Shown in pieces: positions 9,423-17,112 of a stretch of 64,000 bases of DNA. Each line of letters begins with the position of its first letter. The first letter of the stretch is position 1. The translations under genes and the position numbers were made by a program. The stretch spans positions 219,739 through 283,738 of the forward strand of contig JACKJP010000005.1 of NCBI GenBank assembly GCA_020637895.1, given 5' to 3'. The notes beneath the pieces are model-generated. The model saw only the letters and a program-made list of their open reading frames with translations, was not told where the DNA came from and did not search any database. This DNA comes from Rhodobiaceae bacterium (GTDB lineage Bacteria > Pseudomonadota > Alphaproteobacteria > Rhizobiales > Tepidamorphaceae).

Positions 9423-10577
9423 TCATTCCCTTTCCATGATGAGCGTTGCGCTGCCGTGCCGGGTGGACACCCAGCCGCCCGTGCCATGGGCCAGCGCCAG
9501 ATCGCAATTGGGTACCTGCACGGCAGGATGGGCCTCACCACGCAACTGCCGCACGGCTTCGATGACCTTGGTGATGCCGCCGCGATTGGCCGGGTGATTG
9601 TTGCAAAGACCGCCGCCGTCCGTATTGAAGGGCAACTTGCCAACGCCGGAGATGAGATTGCCGTCAGAGACGAACTTGCCGCCCTCGCCTTTCTTGCAGA
9701 AGCCGAGGTCCTCCAGTGAGATCAGAACCGTGATCGTGAAGCTGTCGTAGATCATGGCGCATTTGATGTCCTGAGGCGTGACACCTGCCTCGGCAAAGGC
9801 GTCCGCACCGGACCGGACGGCGCCGGAACTGGTCATGTCAGGCCGTCCGCCGTCCATGTGCTTCAGAGCCTCACCTGCACCGCGCACCTTGACGAGCGGA
9901 CGCTTCAGGCTCCTGGCGATCTCGGGGGAGACGACGACGAGCGCGCCGCCACCGTCGGAGATCACGCACGAGTCGAGCCGGTGCAGCGGATCGGCGATGA
10001 GCGGTGAATTGACGACATCCTCGACCGTCACCTTGTCACGCATTACAGCGTTCGGGTTGTGACTGGCATGATGGGATGCGGCGACGCGGATCCAGGCCAG
10101 CTGCTCGCTGGTCGTGCCGAACTCGTACATGTGCCGCATCGCAGACAGGGCGTAGAGGTTTGGCACAACCGGGCGATAGGGAATCTCGAAGTCGTTTTCG
10201 GGGCCCTTGAAGTCGCCTTTAACGACCGCCATCCCCTCAGCCTTCGGACGTCCGGCCAGGGTGATCAGCGCCACATTGCACTTGCCTTCGGCGATGGCCT
10301 GCGCTGCGTGGCTGACATGGGCGATGTAGGATGAGCCGCCGATTTCGGTTGAGTCGAGATGGCGCGGTTTGAGGCCAAGATACTCTACCATCGAGACCGG
10401 CCCCATGCCGGGTGCCTTCGCGGTGAAGTAGCCATCCACATCCTTGAAGGACAGCCCCGCATCTTCCAGTGCGCCGGCGGCGACTTCCGCATGCAGCTGG
10501 GATACCGATTTGTCCGTCGCCAGACGCGTCGGATGCTCATAGGCCCCGGCAATATAGGCCTTGCCATTGATCGTCAT
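9423..10577 (-). CDS. Thiolase-superfamily protein, SCPx/Ltp2-like, lacking the nucleophilic Cys
   Basis: A 384-residue member of the SCP2-thiolase-like branch. It has YDSFTITVLISLEDLGFC, NTDGGGLCNNHP and a C-terminal AHGTGGW. At the place of the thiolase nucleophile (NCSTG in true thiolases) it reads STEIGGSSYIAH, with no cysteine. Such proteins paired with DUF35, like Ltp2, cleave C-C bonds by retro-aldol chemistry rather than thiolysis. I infer an aldolase releasing a short acyl-CoA or a ketone. It heads a leftward operon thiolase-DUF35-synthetase-ACAD-ACAD, with candidate operators at 10591 and 10754. Confidence 0.85.
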   Translation of the reverse strand: MTINGKAYIAGAYEHPTRLATDKSVSQLHAEVAAGALEDAGLSFKDVDGYFTAKAPGMGPVSMVEYLGLKPRHLDSTEIGGSSYIAHVSHAAQAIAEGKCNVALITLAGRPKAEGMAVVKGDFKGPENDFEIPYRPVVPNLYALSAMRHMYEFGTTSEQLAWIRVAASHHASHNPNAVMRDKVTVEDVVNSPLIADPLHRLDSCVISDGGGALVVVSPEIARSLKRPLVKVRGAGEALKHMDGGRPDMTSSGAVRSGADAFAEAGVTPQDIKCAMIYDSFTITVLISLEDLGFCKKGEGGKFVSDGNLISGVGKLPFNTDGGGLCNNHPANRGGITKVIEAVRQLRGEAHPAVQVPNCDLALAHGTGGWVSTRHGSATLIMERE

Positions 10578-10590
10578 TGAAATCTCACTT

Positions 10591-10601
10591 TGGTTCTACC
10601 G
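10591..10601. promoter_or_regulatory. candidate GntR/FadR-type operator
   Basis: TGGTTCTACCG matches TNGTNNNACNA except the last base. It lies 14 bases upstream of the thiolase ATG at 10577, where a bound repressor would block the start of transcription or early elongation. Confidence 0.45.
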
Positions 10602-10753
10602 ACTTTGGACACCCGCCTGGCAGGCAACCGACAAGGGTCGGCATGTTCATCCTATATACCTGTTTTTATTCTACTTTATTCGAACGGTCGCGTCGGAGAG
10701 ACACTGACGTTTCCTCATTGCAAAAGCTATTACCGGACCAACCAAAGTGTCAA

Positions 10754-10764
10754 GGGTTGAACCA
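10754..10764. promoter_or_regulatory. candidate GntR/FadR-type operator within a 20-base repeat
   Basis: GGGTTGAACCA sits inside a 20-base stretch (10747-10766) that recurs exactly at 14125-14144 in front of the SDR gene. It lies about 180 bases upstream of the thiolase operon and just beyond the dctM stop. Confidence 0.55.
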
Positions 10765-10807
10765 ATGGGCTGACGGCGATGTTCTCCGGTTTCTCTGTCG
10801 TCCGCTG

Positions 10808-12106
10808 TCATCGCATCATATTGGGTATGAAAAGGACAAGATCGGGAAACAGAATGATGATGGCGAGGATCACGATTTCGCCGACGAGGAAGGGGAAAAC
10901 CCCGCGAAAGACGTCCTGCAAAGGAATGTCGGGCCGAATGCCGTTGACGACGTAGCAATTGAGGCCAACCGGAGGCGTTACGACACCGATTTCGATGAGC
11001 TTCACCAGCAGGATGCCGAACCAGATGGGATCGTACCCAAGGCCAACCATGGCCGGATAGACGACGGGCAGCGTCAGCATCATCATGCCGATACCGTCGA
11101 GGATCATGCCCATGAGCAGATACATCATGATGACGGCGATCAGGATAACCCACGGCTCCACCGGCAAGGCGATCACGGCATCCGTCACCGATGCAGGCAG
11201 ACCGGTAAAGGCAAGGAACCTGACGAAGGTCATGACGCCCCAGATCACCATGAATATCATGGCCGTGGTCATCAGCGTCTCGAGCATGCCGCCGGCAAAA
11301 TCCTTCGGTCTGATCTTCTTGAACAGCGCCATTGCGGCGATGACGAACATGGCAACGGCCGCCGATTCCGTCGGGGTCATGATGCCGAAATAGATGCCGA
11401 CGAGAATGATTCCGACGACACCGACAATGCCGGCGAGATCGGGAATTGTCCGGATCTTTTCCATCCAGCTCGTCCGCTCGAGGCGGGGTGCCATTTCCGG
11501 CCTGATCGTCACCACCACTGTGATGACGATGAGATATACGATGATCGAAATGATCCCCGGAACGATACCCGCCAGCAGCAAAGCGCCGATCGATTGTTCG
11601 ACGATGATCCCGTAAATGACGAGGATCGCGCTTGGCGGGATCAGCGCGGCAAGCGTACCGCCCACCGCGATGACGCCGGCCGCCAGAACGCGTGAATAGC
11701 CGCGCTGCTCCATCTCCGGTAGCGCAAGCTTGGTGAAGACGGCCGTGCTTGCCGTACTCGCACCGGATACCGCTGCAAAACCTGCGCAGGCAAAGATGGT
11801 CGCTGTGGCAAGTCCGCCCGGTGCCCGCCCGACCCATATGCGCGCGGCGTTGTAGGCAGACGTCGTGATCCCCGCATGCATCGCCAGAAAGCCGATGGCG
11901 AAGAACAGCGGCAGCACGCTAAACGAGTAATGGGCCGACATGGAATAAGGGATGATGCCGGCGAGCCCCTCGCCGACCGTGAAACCGCGGGTCAGGATCA
12001 ATCCGCAAATGCCGGTGAAGGCGGTTGCAAAGGCGATCGGCACGCCGAGCAGAATGAGCACGATGACGGCGCCGACGCCAACATAGCCGAGGAAAATGGG
12101 ATCCAT
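10808..12106 (-). CDS. dctM: TRAP transporter large permease (DctM family)
   Basis: A 432-residue, strongly hydrophobic inner-membrane protein with about twelve membrane segments and the DctM hallmark near the end (GVVTPPVGLNCYVVNG). TRAP large permeases drive sodium- or proton-coupled uptake of carboxylates delivered by a periplasmic DctP protein. The gene follows dctQ by two bases and dctP lies upstream, so the three form one secondary transporter. The neighbours suggest uptake of an organic acid that is then CoA-activated and degraded. Confidence 0.93.
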   Translation of the reverse strand: MDPIFLGYVGVGAVIVLILLGVPIAFATAFTGICGLILTRGFTVGEGLAGIIPYSMSAHYSFSVLPLFFAIGFLAMHAGITTSAYNAARIWVGRAPGGLATATIFACAGFAAVSGASTASTAVFTKLALPEMEQRGYSRVLAAGVIAVGGTLAALIPPSAILVIYGIIVEQSIGALLLAGIVPGIISIIVYLIVITVVVTIRPEMAPRLERTSWMEKIRTIPDLAGIVGVVGIILVGIYFGIMTPTESAAVAMFVIAAMALFKKIRPKDFAGGMLETLMTTAMIFMVIWGVMTFVRFLAFTGLPASVTDAVIALPVEPWVILIAVIMMYLLMGMILDGIGMMMLTLPVVYPAMVGLGYDPIWFGILLVKLIEIGVVTPPVGLNCYVVNGIRPDIPLQDVFRGVFPFLVGEIVILAIIILFPDLVLFIPNMMR

Positions 12107-12108
12107 GA

Positions 12109-12672
12109 TCAGATCGCCCCTTCTTCTTCGAGATGGATATCTTCAGCGGCCGGGAAAATTCGCGATTGCTGCGTTGGCGAAACGACGAGGCGAATTGCTT
12201 CCAGGAGCTGGATCACCACGCGCAGCAGAAGGATTGCCAGCGCTACCGTGACGCAGCCGATCGAGATCCAGAGCGGGAATTCGATCTCTGCGGTCGCACC
12301 GCCCAATTTGTATGAGCGAAGCAGGTAGGCGTAGCTTCCATGAACGTAGATCGACACGACAAACGTCGCGACAAGCAGCGAGAAGCATTCAAGCAGCCAG
12401 CGCTTTCGACCGCTCGTGCGGATCAGGAAGAGCGTCATTCTGATGTTGCCGAATTTCTGCTGGCAGTAAGCGATCCCAAGCGCCGCGATCGGGACCATCA
12501 TCTGCTCAACCATTTCAAGCACGCCCGTGATGGGCATATTGAAGAGGGAGCGAGATCCGATCTCTGCCAGCAGTGTGAGCATCATGACGATGATGATCGC
12601 GGCACCAACATAAGCCAGAATATTCTCGATGCGCCGCAGGACGGCGTCGCCGGCATCAATAATGCGGGACAT
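12109..12672 (-). CDS. dctQ: TRAP transporter small permease (DctQ family)
   Basis: A 187-residue inner-membrane protein with four predicted transmembrane helices (hydrophobic runs near residues 18-38, 55-70, 90-110 and 135-155). It has the DctQ-like LAEIGSRSLFNMPITGVLE segment. It associates with DctM to form the membrane part of the transporter. The stop is two bases before the dctM start, indicating coupled translation. A GC-rich hairpin separates it from dctP. Confidence 0.9.
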   Translation of the reverse strand: MSRIIDAGDAVLRRIENILAYVGAAIIIVMMLTLLAEIGSRSLFNMPITGVLEMVEQMMVPIAALGIAYCQQKFGNIRMTLFLIRTSGRKRWLLECFSLLVATFVVSIYVHGSYAYLLRSYKLGGATAEIEFPLWISIGCVTVALAILLLRVVIQLLEAIRLVVSPTQQSRIFPAAEDIHLEEEGAI

Positions 12673-12771
12673 GATTTCCCCGGTTGGTTGCGCACCAGCA
12701 GTCCAATCGCCTGGCCAGGAACAGCCAAGGCAATTGGGTCCAAGTGCGAAAGCAGCGTAAAATAAGTGGCT

Positions 12772-12798
12772 CCCCGGGATGGCCAGTCCACCCCGGGG
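12772..12798 (-). other. intergenic hairpin between dctP and dctQ
   Basis: CCCCGGG and CCCGGGG form a seven-base-pair stem around a 13-base loop, with no T-run directly after. Such hairpins between a TRAP binding protein and its permeases often stabilise or attenuate the message so that more binding protein is made; that role is inferred here. Confidence 0.4.
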
Positions 12799-12807
12799 AC
12801 ACGTGTA

Positions 12808-13863
12808 CTATTCGCTTGCCGTCTTGAGGATCGAGTCGAGGAGCGCCTGACCGTCCAGCCCCATGTCGTTCAGCTTCTTGACCTGTGCATCCCAGGCGGG
12901 CTTTACCGCTGCTGAGAAGGCATCGCGGATGTCGTCAGGCATCGGGACCCATTCCAGCCCAGCCTTCTTGAAGGTCTCAATATCCTTCTTGGAGCCTTCG
13001 GCGTAATATTCGATCTGGTGGGCGTAACCAGCGTCCGCGCCTTCTTTCAAAAGCTGCTTATACTGATCTGGAAGAGCGTCGTATGAATCCTTTGTCGCCA
13101 TCACGTGGCAGACCGGCCCGGTCATCGACCAACCATCGGTAACCCAGTTCGAAACCTCATAGAGTCGGAATGCCGCAAAGGTATACGTATAGGGCTGCAG
13201 TACGGCATCGATGAGACCGCGCTCGAGCGAGGGATACATATCCGGCGATGTCACAACCTGTGTGCTCACGCCGACATTCTTCATCAGCCGGCCGTTGCCA
13301 CCTGAGGCGTGCACGCGCATTGCCTTCAGTTTCTCAAGGCTCGTCGGCTTTTCGCCCTTGCCCATGATTTCATAGGCCGGAAACACAACACCCATGATGG
13401 GGACGGTATTCCACTTGGCAAATTCATCCTGCACCGCCTTCTGTTCATAGAAGGCCTCGATTACCTTTCGGTTCTCCTCAAGCGACTGGATCGGCAGATT
13501 GCCGATATCGAGCAGGCTGAGAACCGGAAGCTTGTCGGGCGTATAGGTCGGGCAGACCGTCGCCGCATCGAATGCCTTGAGATAGAGCCCGTCGATATTC
13601 TCCTTGGCTGACGAAAGCGCTTCGCCATACTGGATCGATATCTCGAAATTGCCGTCGGTCTTTTTCGCCACATATTCGGCGAGCCCCTCGACACCTTCCG
13701 ACATGGCGCGTCTATTGCCCCACAGCGAAAAGAGCCATTTGACCTTCGGCCCTTCGACTTCGGCTGCATTCGCCTTGCCGATGCCGGCATATCCCGTGCC
13801 GCAGATCGCGGTAACGGCAATCGCGGCAGCCGCGATCCGGTTGATGTTTGCTTTGTATGTCAC
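12808..13863 (-). CDS. dctP: TRAP transporter substrate-binding protein (DctP family)
   Basis: A 351-residue periplasmic protein with a signal peptide ending at KANA-AEVEG. The DctP fold is shown by YVAKKTDGNFEISIQYGEALSSAKENIDGL, LKAMRVHASGGNGRLMKNVG and the late ATKDSYDALPDQYKQLLKEGADAGYA. The start is GTG 13863, because GGGAGG lies seven bases before it and the signal peptide then begins with TYKANINR. An upstream extension to 13932 is rejected. It captures a carboxylate for DctQM. Its promoter lies in a 331-base divergent region shared with the SDR gene at 14195, which carries two candidate operators. Confidence 0.92.
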   Translation of the reverse strand: MTYKANINRIAAAAIAVTAICGTGYAGIGKANAAEVEGPKVKWLFSLWGNRRAMSEGVEGLAEYVAKKTDGNFEISIQYGEALSSAKENIDGLYLKAFDAATVCPTYTPDKLPVLSLLDIGNLPIQSLEENRKVIEAFYEQKAVQDEFAKWNTVPIMGVVFPAYEIMGKGEKPTSLEKLKAMRVHASGGNGRLMKNVGVSTQVVTSPDMYPSLERGLIDAVLQPYTYTFAAFRLYEVSNWVTDGWSMTGPVCHVMATKDSYDALPDQYKQLLKEGADAGYAHQIEYYAEGSKKDIETFKKAGLEWVPMPDDIRDAFSAAVKPAWDAQVKKLNDMGLDGQALLDSILKTASE

Positions 13864-14102
13864 GTCGTTTCCTCCCTGGTGACGACTGGCTAAGACTGCC
13901 ATTTCGCACCCCGCCCCGACTTTCGTTCGCAACTGCCCCTCATCAGAACAGCCCCCGCTGCGATGGCCCTGAAAATATGGACCGACCGAAATCTAGTGAG
14001 TGTTCATTCAGTTCCGGGCGACGCCGAAATTTCAAGAACATTTCCACGATATAACAACACATTAAGTTGTCAGCGCCGGAATATCGAGGCGAAGTGCTTG
14101 AA

Positions 14103-14113
14103 CGGTAGAACCG
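14103..14113. promoter_or_regulatory. candidate GntR/FadR-type operator (dctP / SDR divergent region)
   Basis: CGGTAGAACCG is palindromic in its arms (CGGT and ACCG) and close to TNGTNNNACNA. It lies in the divergent region between dctP (start 13863) and the SDR (start 14195). Apart from this site and the one at 14132, I see nothing else definite in 13864-14194. Confidence 0.45.
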
Positions 14114-14131
14114 ATAGTCCTAATGTGTCAA

Positions 14132-14142
14132 GGGTTGAACCA
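14132..14142. promoter_or_regulatory. candidate GntR/FadR-type operator, second copy of 20-base repeat
   Basis: GGGTTGAACCA lies in the 20-base block 14125-14144 that is identical to 10747-10766. It is 53 bases upstream of the SDR start and 19 bases from the site at 14103. Confidence 0.55.
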
Positions 14143-14194
14143 ATCGGATCTTTGGTTCGAAATTTCTCAGCACACCAATCTAGGGACGGAAAGA

Positions 14195-15100
14195 ATGCTT
14201 GAAGGTAAGGTTGCGGTTGTCACCGGGGCCGGAAACGGAATCGGTCGCGCGATCGCTGTCATGATGGCCGCGCATGGCGCCAGGGTCGTCGTCAACGATC
14301 TGGGTGTCTCGCTCGATGGCGCCGGCGGATCGTCGGAACCGGGCAATGAAACGGTGCAGGCGATCAAGGACGCGGGCGGCGAAGCCGTCGTCAATCCGGA
14401 CAGCGTGGCTGATCCGCAGGGCGCCCAGCGGATCATCGAAACCGCGCTGGACAATTTCGGTCGCATCGACATCGTCGTCAACAACGCCGGCATCCTCAGG
14501 GACTCCATGTTCCACAAGATGAGCTTTGCGGACTGGAAGGCCGTTATCGATGTCCATCTGACGGGCAGCTTCCTCGTCAGCCGTGCCGCCGCCGGACATT
14601 TTCGCGACCAGCAATCCGGCGCCTATGTTCATATGACGAGCGGCACCGGGCTTGCGGGCAATGTCGGTCAGGCCAACTACGGCGCCGCGAAGGCCGGCAT
14701 CGTCGGACTATCGAAATGCATCGCGCTCGACATGAAGCGCTACAACATCCGCTCCAACTGCATTTCCCCTTTCGCCTGGGGCCGCATGACGAGTTCCATT
14801 CCGACCGACACCCCGGAGAAGAAAGCGCTGGTCGCAAAGCTTCAGCGCGCGACGCCGGAAAAGAACGCTCCGCTGGCCGTCTTTCTGGCGTCGGATGCCG
14901 CCAGGGATATCTCCGGTCAGGTGTTCGGGGCCCGCATGAACGAGCTCTACGTTTTCAATCAGACGCGGATCGCCCGAAGCGTGCATCTTTCCGATGGCTG
15001 GACGCCCCAGACCATCGCCGACATCGGGATGCCGGCTCTGCGCGACAGCCTGCCGCCGCTAAAGGCGAGCACGGAGCTCATCACCTGGGACCCGGTGTGA
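14195..15100 (+). CDS. SDR, (3R)-hydroxyacyl-CoA dehydrogenase-like (MFE-2/17beta-HSD4 type)
   Basis: A 301-residue short-chain dehydrogenase. It has the cofactor loop TGAGNGIG, VVVNDLG after the second strand (typical of the MFE-2 dehydrogenase domain and favouring NAD), NNAG, and the Ser plus Tyr-x-x-x-Lys centre as MTSGTG and NYGAAK. A 50-residue tail after the core matches that of the SDR at 18300. It should oxidise a 3-hydroxyacyl-CoA to the 3-keto form. ATG 14195 follows GGACGGAAAG, and the upstream extension to 14123 runs through operator sequence. A MaoC hydratase follows 48 bases downstream, giving a split version of the eukaryotic hydratase/dehydrogenase MFE-2. Confidence 0.88.
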   Translation: MLEGKVAVVTGAGNGIGRAIAVMMAAHGARVVVNDLGVSLDGAGGSSEPGNETVQAIKDAGGEAVVNPDSVADPQGAQRIIETALDNFGRIDIVVNNAGILRDSMFHKMSFADWKAVIDVHLTGSFLVSRAAAGHFRDQQSGAYVHMTSGTGLAGNVGQANYGAAKAGIVGLSKCIALDMKRYNIRSNCISPFAWGRMTSSIPTDTPEKKALVAKLQRATPEKNAPLAVFLASDAARDISGQVFGARMNELYVFNQTRIARSVHLSDGWTPQTIADIGMPALRDSLPPLKASTELITWDPV

Positions 15101-15148
15101 TCTTCGCACGCGTTCGCCCTGCCCGGTCATAACCAGAAGAGTTTGAAC

Positions 15149-15598
15149 ATGACGAAATATCTCGAAGACTTCATAATCGGAGAAACCTCCACCAGCCCGG
15201 CCCGCACGATCACCGAAACAGACGTCGTGCTGTTTGCCGGCCTGTCTGGAGACGTCAACCCGATCCATACCGATGAAGAGTTCTGCAAGAAAAACAGCCC
15301 CTTTGGCACACGCATCGCGCACGGCATGCTGGGCCTGTCGGTCGTCACCGGCCTGAGCGCGCGCATCGGCGATATGGCCGGTTCCGCAATCGCCTTTCTG
15401 GGCATCGAGGACTGGCGCTTCCTCAACCCGATCATTGCCGGAGACACGGTTCATCTTGTTGTGGAAACGACCGAGGCGCGTCCGACTTCCAAGCCAGGGC
15501 GCGGGCTGGTAAAGCGCAAGCTTTCGCTGATCAACCAGAAGGGCGAGGTCTGTCAGCAGGGCCTCTTCAGCGTTCTGGTACACGCGAAGAGCAACTGA
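15149..15598 (+). CDS. MaoC-family (R)-specific enoyl-CoA hydratase
   Basis: A 149-residue single-hotdog protein with the hydratase-2 motif region DVVLFAGLSGDVNPIHTDEEFCKKNSPFG, followed by RIAHGMLGL, where the Asp and His of the catalytic pair lie. It adds water to a trans-2-enoyl-CoA to give the (3R)-hydroxyacyl-CoA, the substrate of the adjacent SDR. ATG 15149 is preferred to TTG 15143. The length is normal for PhaJ/MaoC-like enzymes. It is co-oriented with SDR 14195 and probably in the same transcript. Confidence 0.9.
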   Translation: MTKYLEDFIIGETSTSPARTITETDVVLFAGLSGDVNPIHTDEEFCKKNSPFGTRIAHGMLGLSVVTGLSARIGDMAGSAIAFLGIEDWRFLNPIIAGDTVHLVVETTEARPTSKPGRGLVKRKLSLINQKGEVCQQGLFSVLVHAKSN

Positions 15599-15612
15599 GC
15601 CAACTTGTGACG

Positions 15613-15634
15613 GGGCGTGGCCAATGCCACGCCC
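15613..15634 (+). terminator. GC-rich hairpin after the SDR-MaoC unit, weak terminator candidate
   Basis: GGGCGTGGC and GCCACGCCC form a nine-base-pair stem with loop CAAT, 14 bases after the MaoC stop. No T-run follows, so it may act with Rho or only protect the message end. Confidence 0.4.
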
Positions 15635-15651
15635 GGGTTACGTGCGTCAAT

Positions 15652-15662
15652 TGGTTATTCCA
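15652..15662. promoter_or_regulatory. weak GntR-type operator candidate before the GntR gene
   Basis: TGGTTATTCCA keeps the TGGT and CCA arms but has T where the consensus has A. It lies 79 bases upstream of the GntR start and could mediate autoregulation. Confidence 0.3.
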
Positions 15663-15740
15663 TTGACCCAAACTCTTGCGCCTTGTCGGCTCATCGTGCA
15701 TTTGGCACTCTTGAGACTCGTTTGATAAGCAGGCGTACAG

Positions 15741-16478
15741 ATGAAATCGCAGATGTCGGTCACATTCTCCAAGGTCCCCGCGCGGCGGACATTCGAGGAC
15801 GTCATCGCCCAGATTCGCGCCAAGATCGCTTCCGGCGAATTGCGCGAGGGAGACCGTCTGCCGCCCGAACGCGAACTTTCGTCCGTTCTGGGCGTGAGCC
15901 GGAATACCGTTCGCGAAGCTCTGCGTGCGCTTGAGCATTCCGGTGTCATCGAACAGAAGCCCGGCGTTGCCGGCGGCGCATTCATCCGAAACAACAGCAC
16001 CGAAGTCGTTCGCACCACCTTCGGCGACCTTTTCCATCTCGGCATGGTCGACAGCAAGAAGCTGGCGGAAGCGCGAACCGCCATCGGCAGCGAAGTGGCG
16101 GTACTCGCCTGCGAGTATCGCACCGAAGAAGACCTCGCTGCGCTGACGGAAAATGTCGAACGGATGACGGCGGCCGCACTCGCCGGCGATTTCAGGCAGC
16201 GCGCGGCACTCAATCTGGAATTCGGCAAGGTCCTCGCCCGCGCCAGCCACAACGCTGTCCTGATGGTCATCACCGACGCGCTTATCGATGTCACGCTGGA
16301 TTTCGTCCAGGTCGTTTCGACCATGCCGAACCAGTTCGTCATCGAATCCAGGCGCAAGACCGTCGAGCACGTTCGGGCGCGCGAAGGCGAACTGGCCGCC
16401 GCCGAAATTCGGAACTATTTCCGAACCGCCCGGAACAGCATGCGCAGCCTGTACGACATGCCCGAGAACCAGGGCTAG
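15741..16478 (+). CDS. GntR-family regulator, FadR/FCD subfamily
   Basis: A 245-residue DNA-binding regulator. Residues 15-80 form a GntR winged helix-turn-helix (IRAKIASGELREGDRLPPERELSSVLG, then VSRNTVREALRALEHSG). The remainder is an all-helical FCD ligand domain with the histidine/acid metal-site pattern partly visible. FadR-subfamily members bind TNGTNNNACNA palindromes and are released by an acyl-CoA or organic acid. Such sites occur before most catabolic units between 2.5 and 26 kb, so this is the likely local regulator, probably a repressor. It lies between the two SDR/MaoC sets, with a possible autoregulatory site upstream. Confidence 0.9.
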   Translation: MKSQMSVTFSKVPARRTFEDVIAQIRAKIASGELREGDRLPPERELSSVLGVSRNTVREALRALEHSGVIEQKPGVAGGAFIRNNSTEVVRTTFGDLFHLGMVDSKKLAEARTAIGSEVAVLACEYRTEEDLAALTENVERMTAAALAGDFRQRAALNLEFGKVLARASHNAVLMVITDALIDVTLDFVQVVSTMPNQFVIESRRKTVEHVRAREGELAAAEIRNYFRTARNSMRSLYDMPENQG

Positions 16479-16595
16479 ATAGCGCAAATCCGCCTGCGCT
16501 CTGCCGCCACCCCGCGCGGAGACTCCCGCCCTATCTCGCTCGGCCACAGCACCATCCCTGAGAAATTAGCACGCGGATGAAGCGCCGAACGGTCT

Positions 16596-16606
16596 TTGTA
16601 GGACCA
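16596..16606. promoter_or_regulatory. candidate GntR/FadR-type operator
   Basis: TTGTAGGACCA is a full match to TNGTNNNACNA. It lies 120 bases upstream of the DUF35 start (16726), ahead of the DUF35-thiolase-SDR-MaoC operon. Confidence 0.55.
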
Positions 16607-16685
16607 TTTGTTGGCTCGGCAACATACGCCGCGTCTTGTCCTATATCTTACATGAGAAAAATAGCTGGAATACTCCGCGCGCCTT

Positions 16686-16696
16686 TGGTAGGACCG
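16686..16696. promoter_or_regulatory. candidate GntR/FadR-type operator
   Basis: TGGTAGGACCG matches TNGTNNNACNA except the last base. It lies 30 bases upstream of the DUF35 start and 90 bases from the site at 16596, about eight to nine helical turns, so a looped or cooperative arrangement is possible. Confidence 0.5.
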
Positions 16697-16725
16697 ATGA
16701 AAATAATGCAGCGGAGGAAAGCGGG

Positions 16726-17112
16726 ATGGGTCTGGACGACCGTATAGCCGAAGCGCCGATGGCGCACTATCAGAAGCGGCTTGAAGCGGGGGAACTCGCG
16801 TATCAATTCAGTCCGAAAGCCGGCCGCGCCATTTTCTATCCGCGCATTGCCTGCCCCTACACCGGATCTACGAATCTGGAGTGGCGAAAGAGTTCCGGCC
16901 GCGGCACCATCTACACCCTGACAAAACTCTTTCCGTCAAATGCCAGATCATATGCTGTCGCGCTCGTCGACATGCTCGAAGGCTTCAGGCTGATGACGCG
17001 GATCGTCGATGCCACCGCCGAGGACGTCGAAATCGGCGCTCGTGTCGCGCTGGCCATCCGTCCGGGCGAGAACGGCGATGCGTGCCCATTCTTCGTGCTG
17101 GAGGGCAAGTGA
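16726..17112 (+). CDS. DUF35 OB-fold protein with degenerate zinc ribbon
   Basis: A 128-residue DUF35 protein. The OB-fold is recognisable (SSGRGTIYTLTKLFPS, then YAVALVDMLEGFRLMTRI). The zinc ribbon is not conserved: the first CxxC is replaced by SPKAGR, and the second reads CPYTG with only one Cys. It can probably still pair with its thiolase-like neighbour, whose start overlaps its stop as TGATG. ATG 16726 is chosen because GGAGG lies eight bases upstream; the longer frame from 16636 runs through an operator. It differs from the intact DUF35 at 9019-9420. Confidence 0.83.
   Translation: MGLDDRIAEAPMAHYQKRLEAGELAYQFSPKAGRAIFYPRIACPYTGSTNLEWRKSSGRGTIYTLTKLFPSNARSYAVALVDMLEGFRLMTRIVDATAEDVEIGARVALAIRPGENGDACPFFVLEGK

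Noticed and set aside
10577..11695. Long rightward open frame of 372 codons
   Set aside because: Antisense to the dctM and thiolase region, His/Asp-rich composition typical of shadow frames in GC-rich DNA, no recognisable domain.
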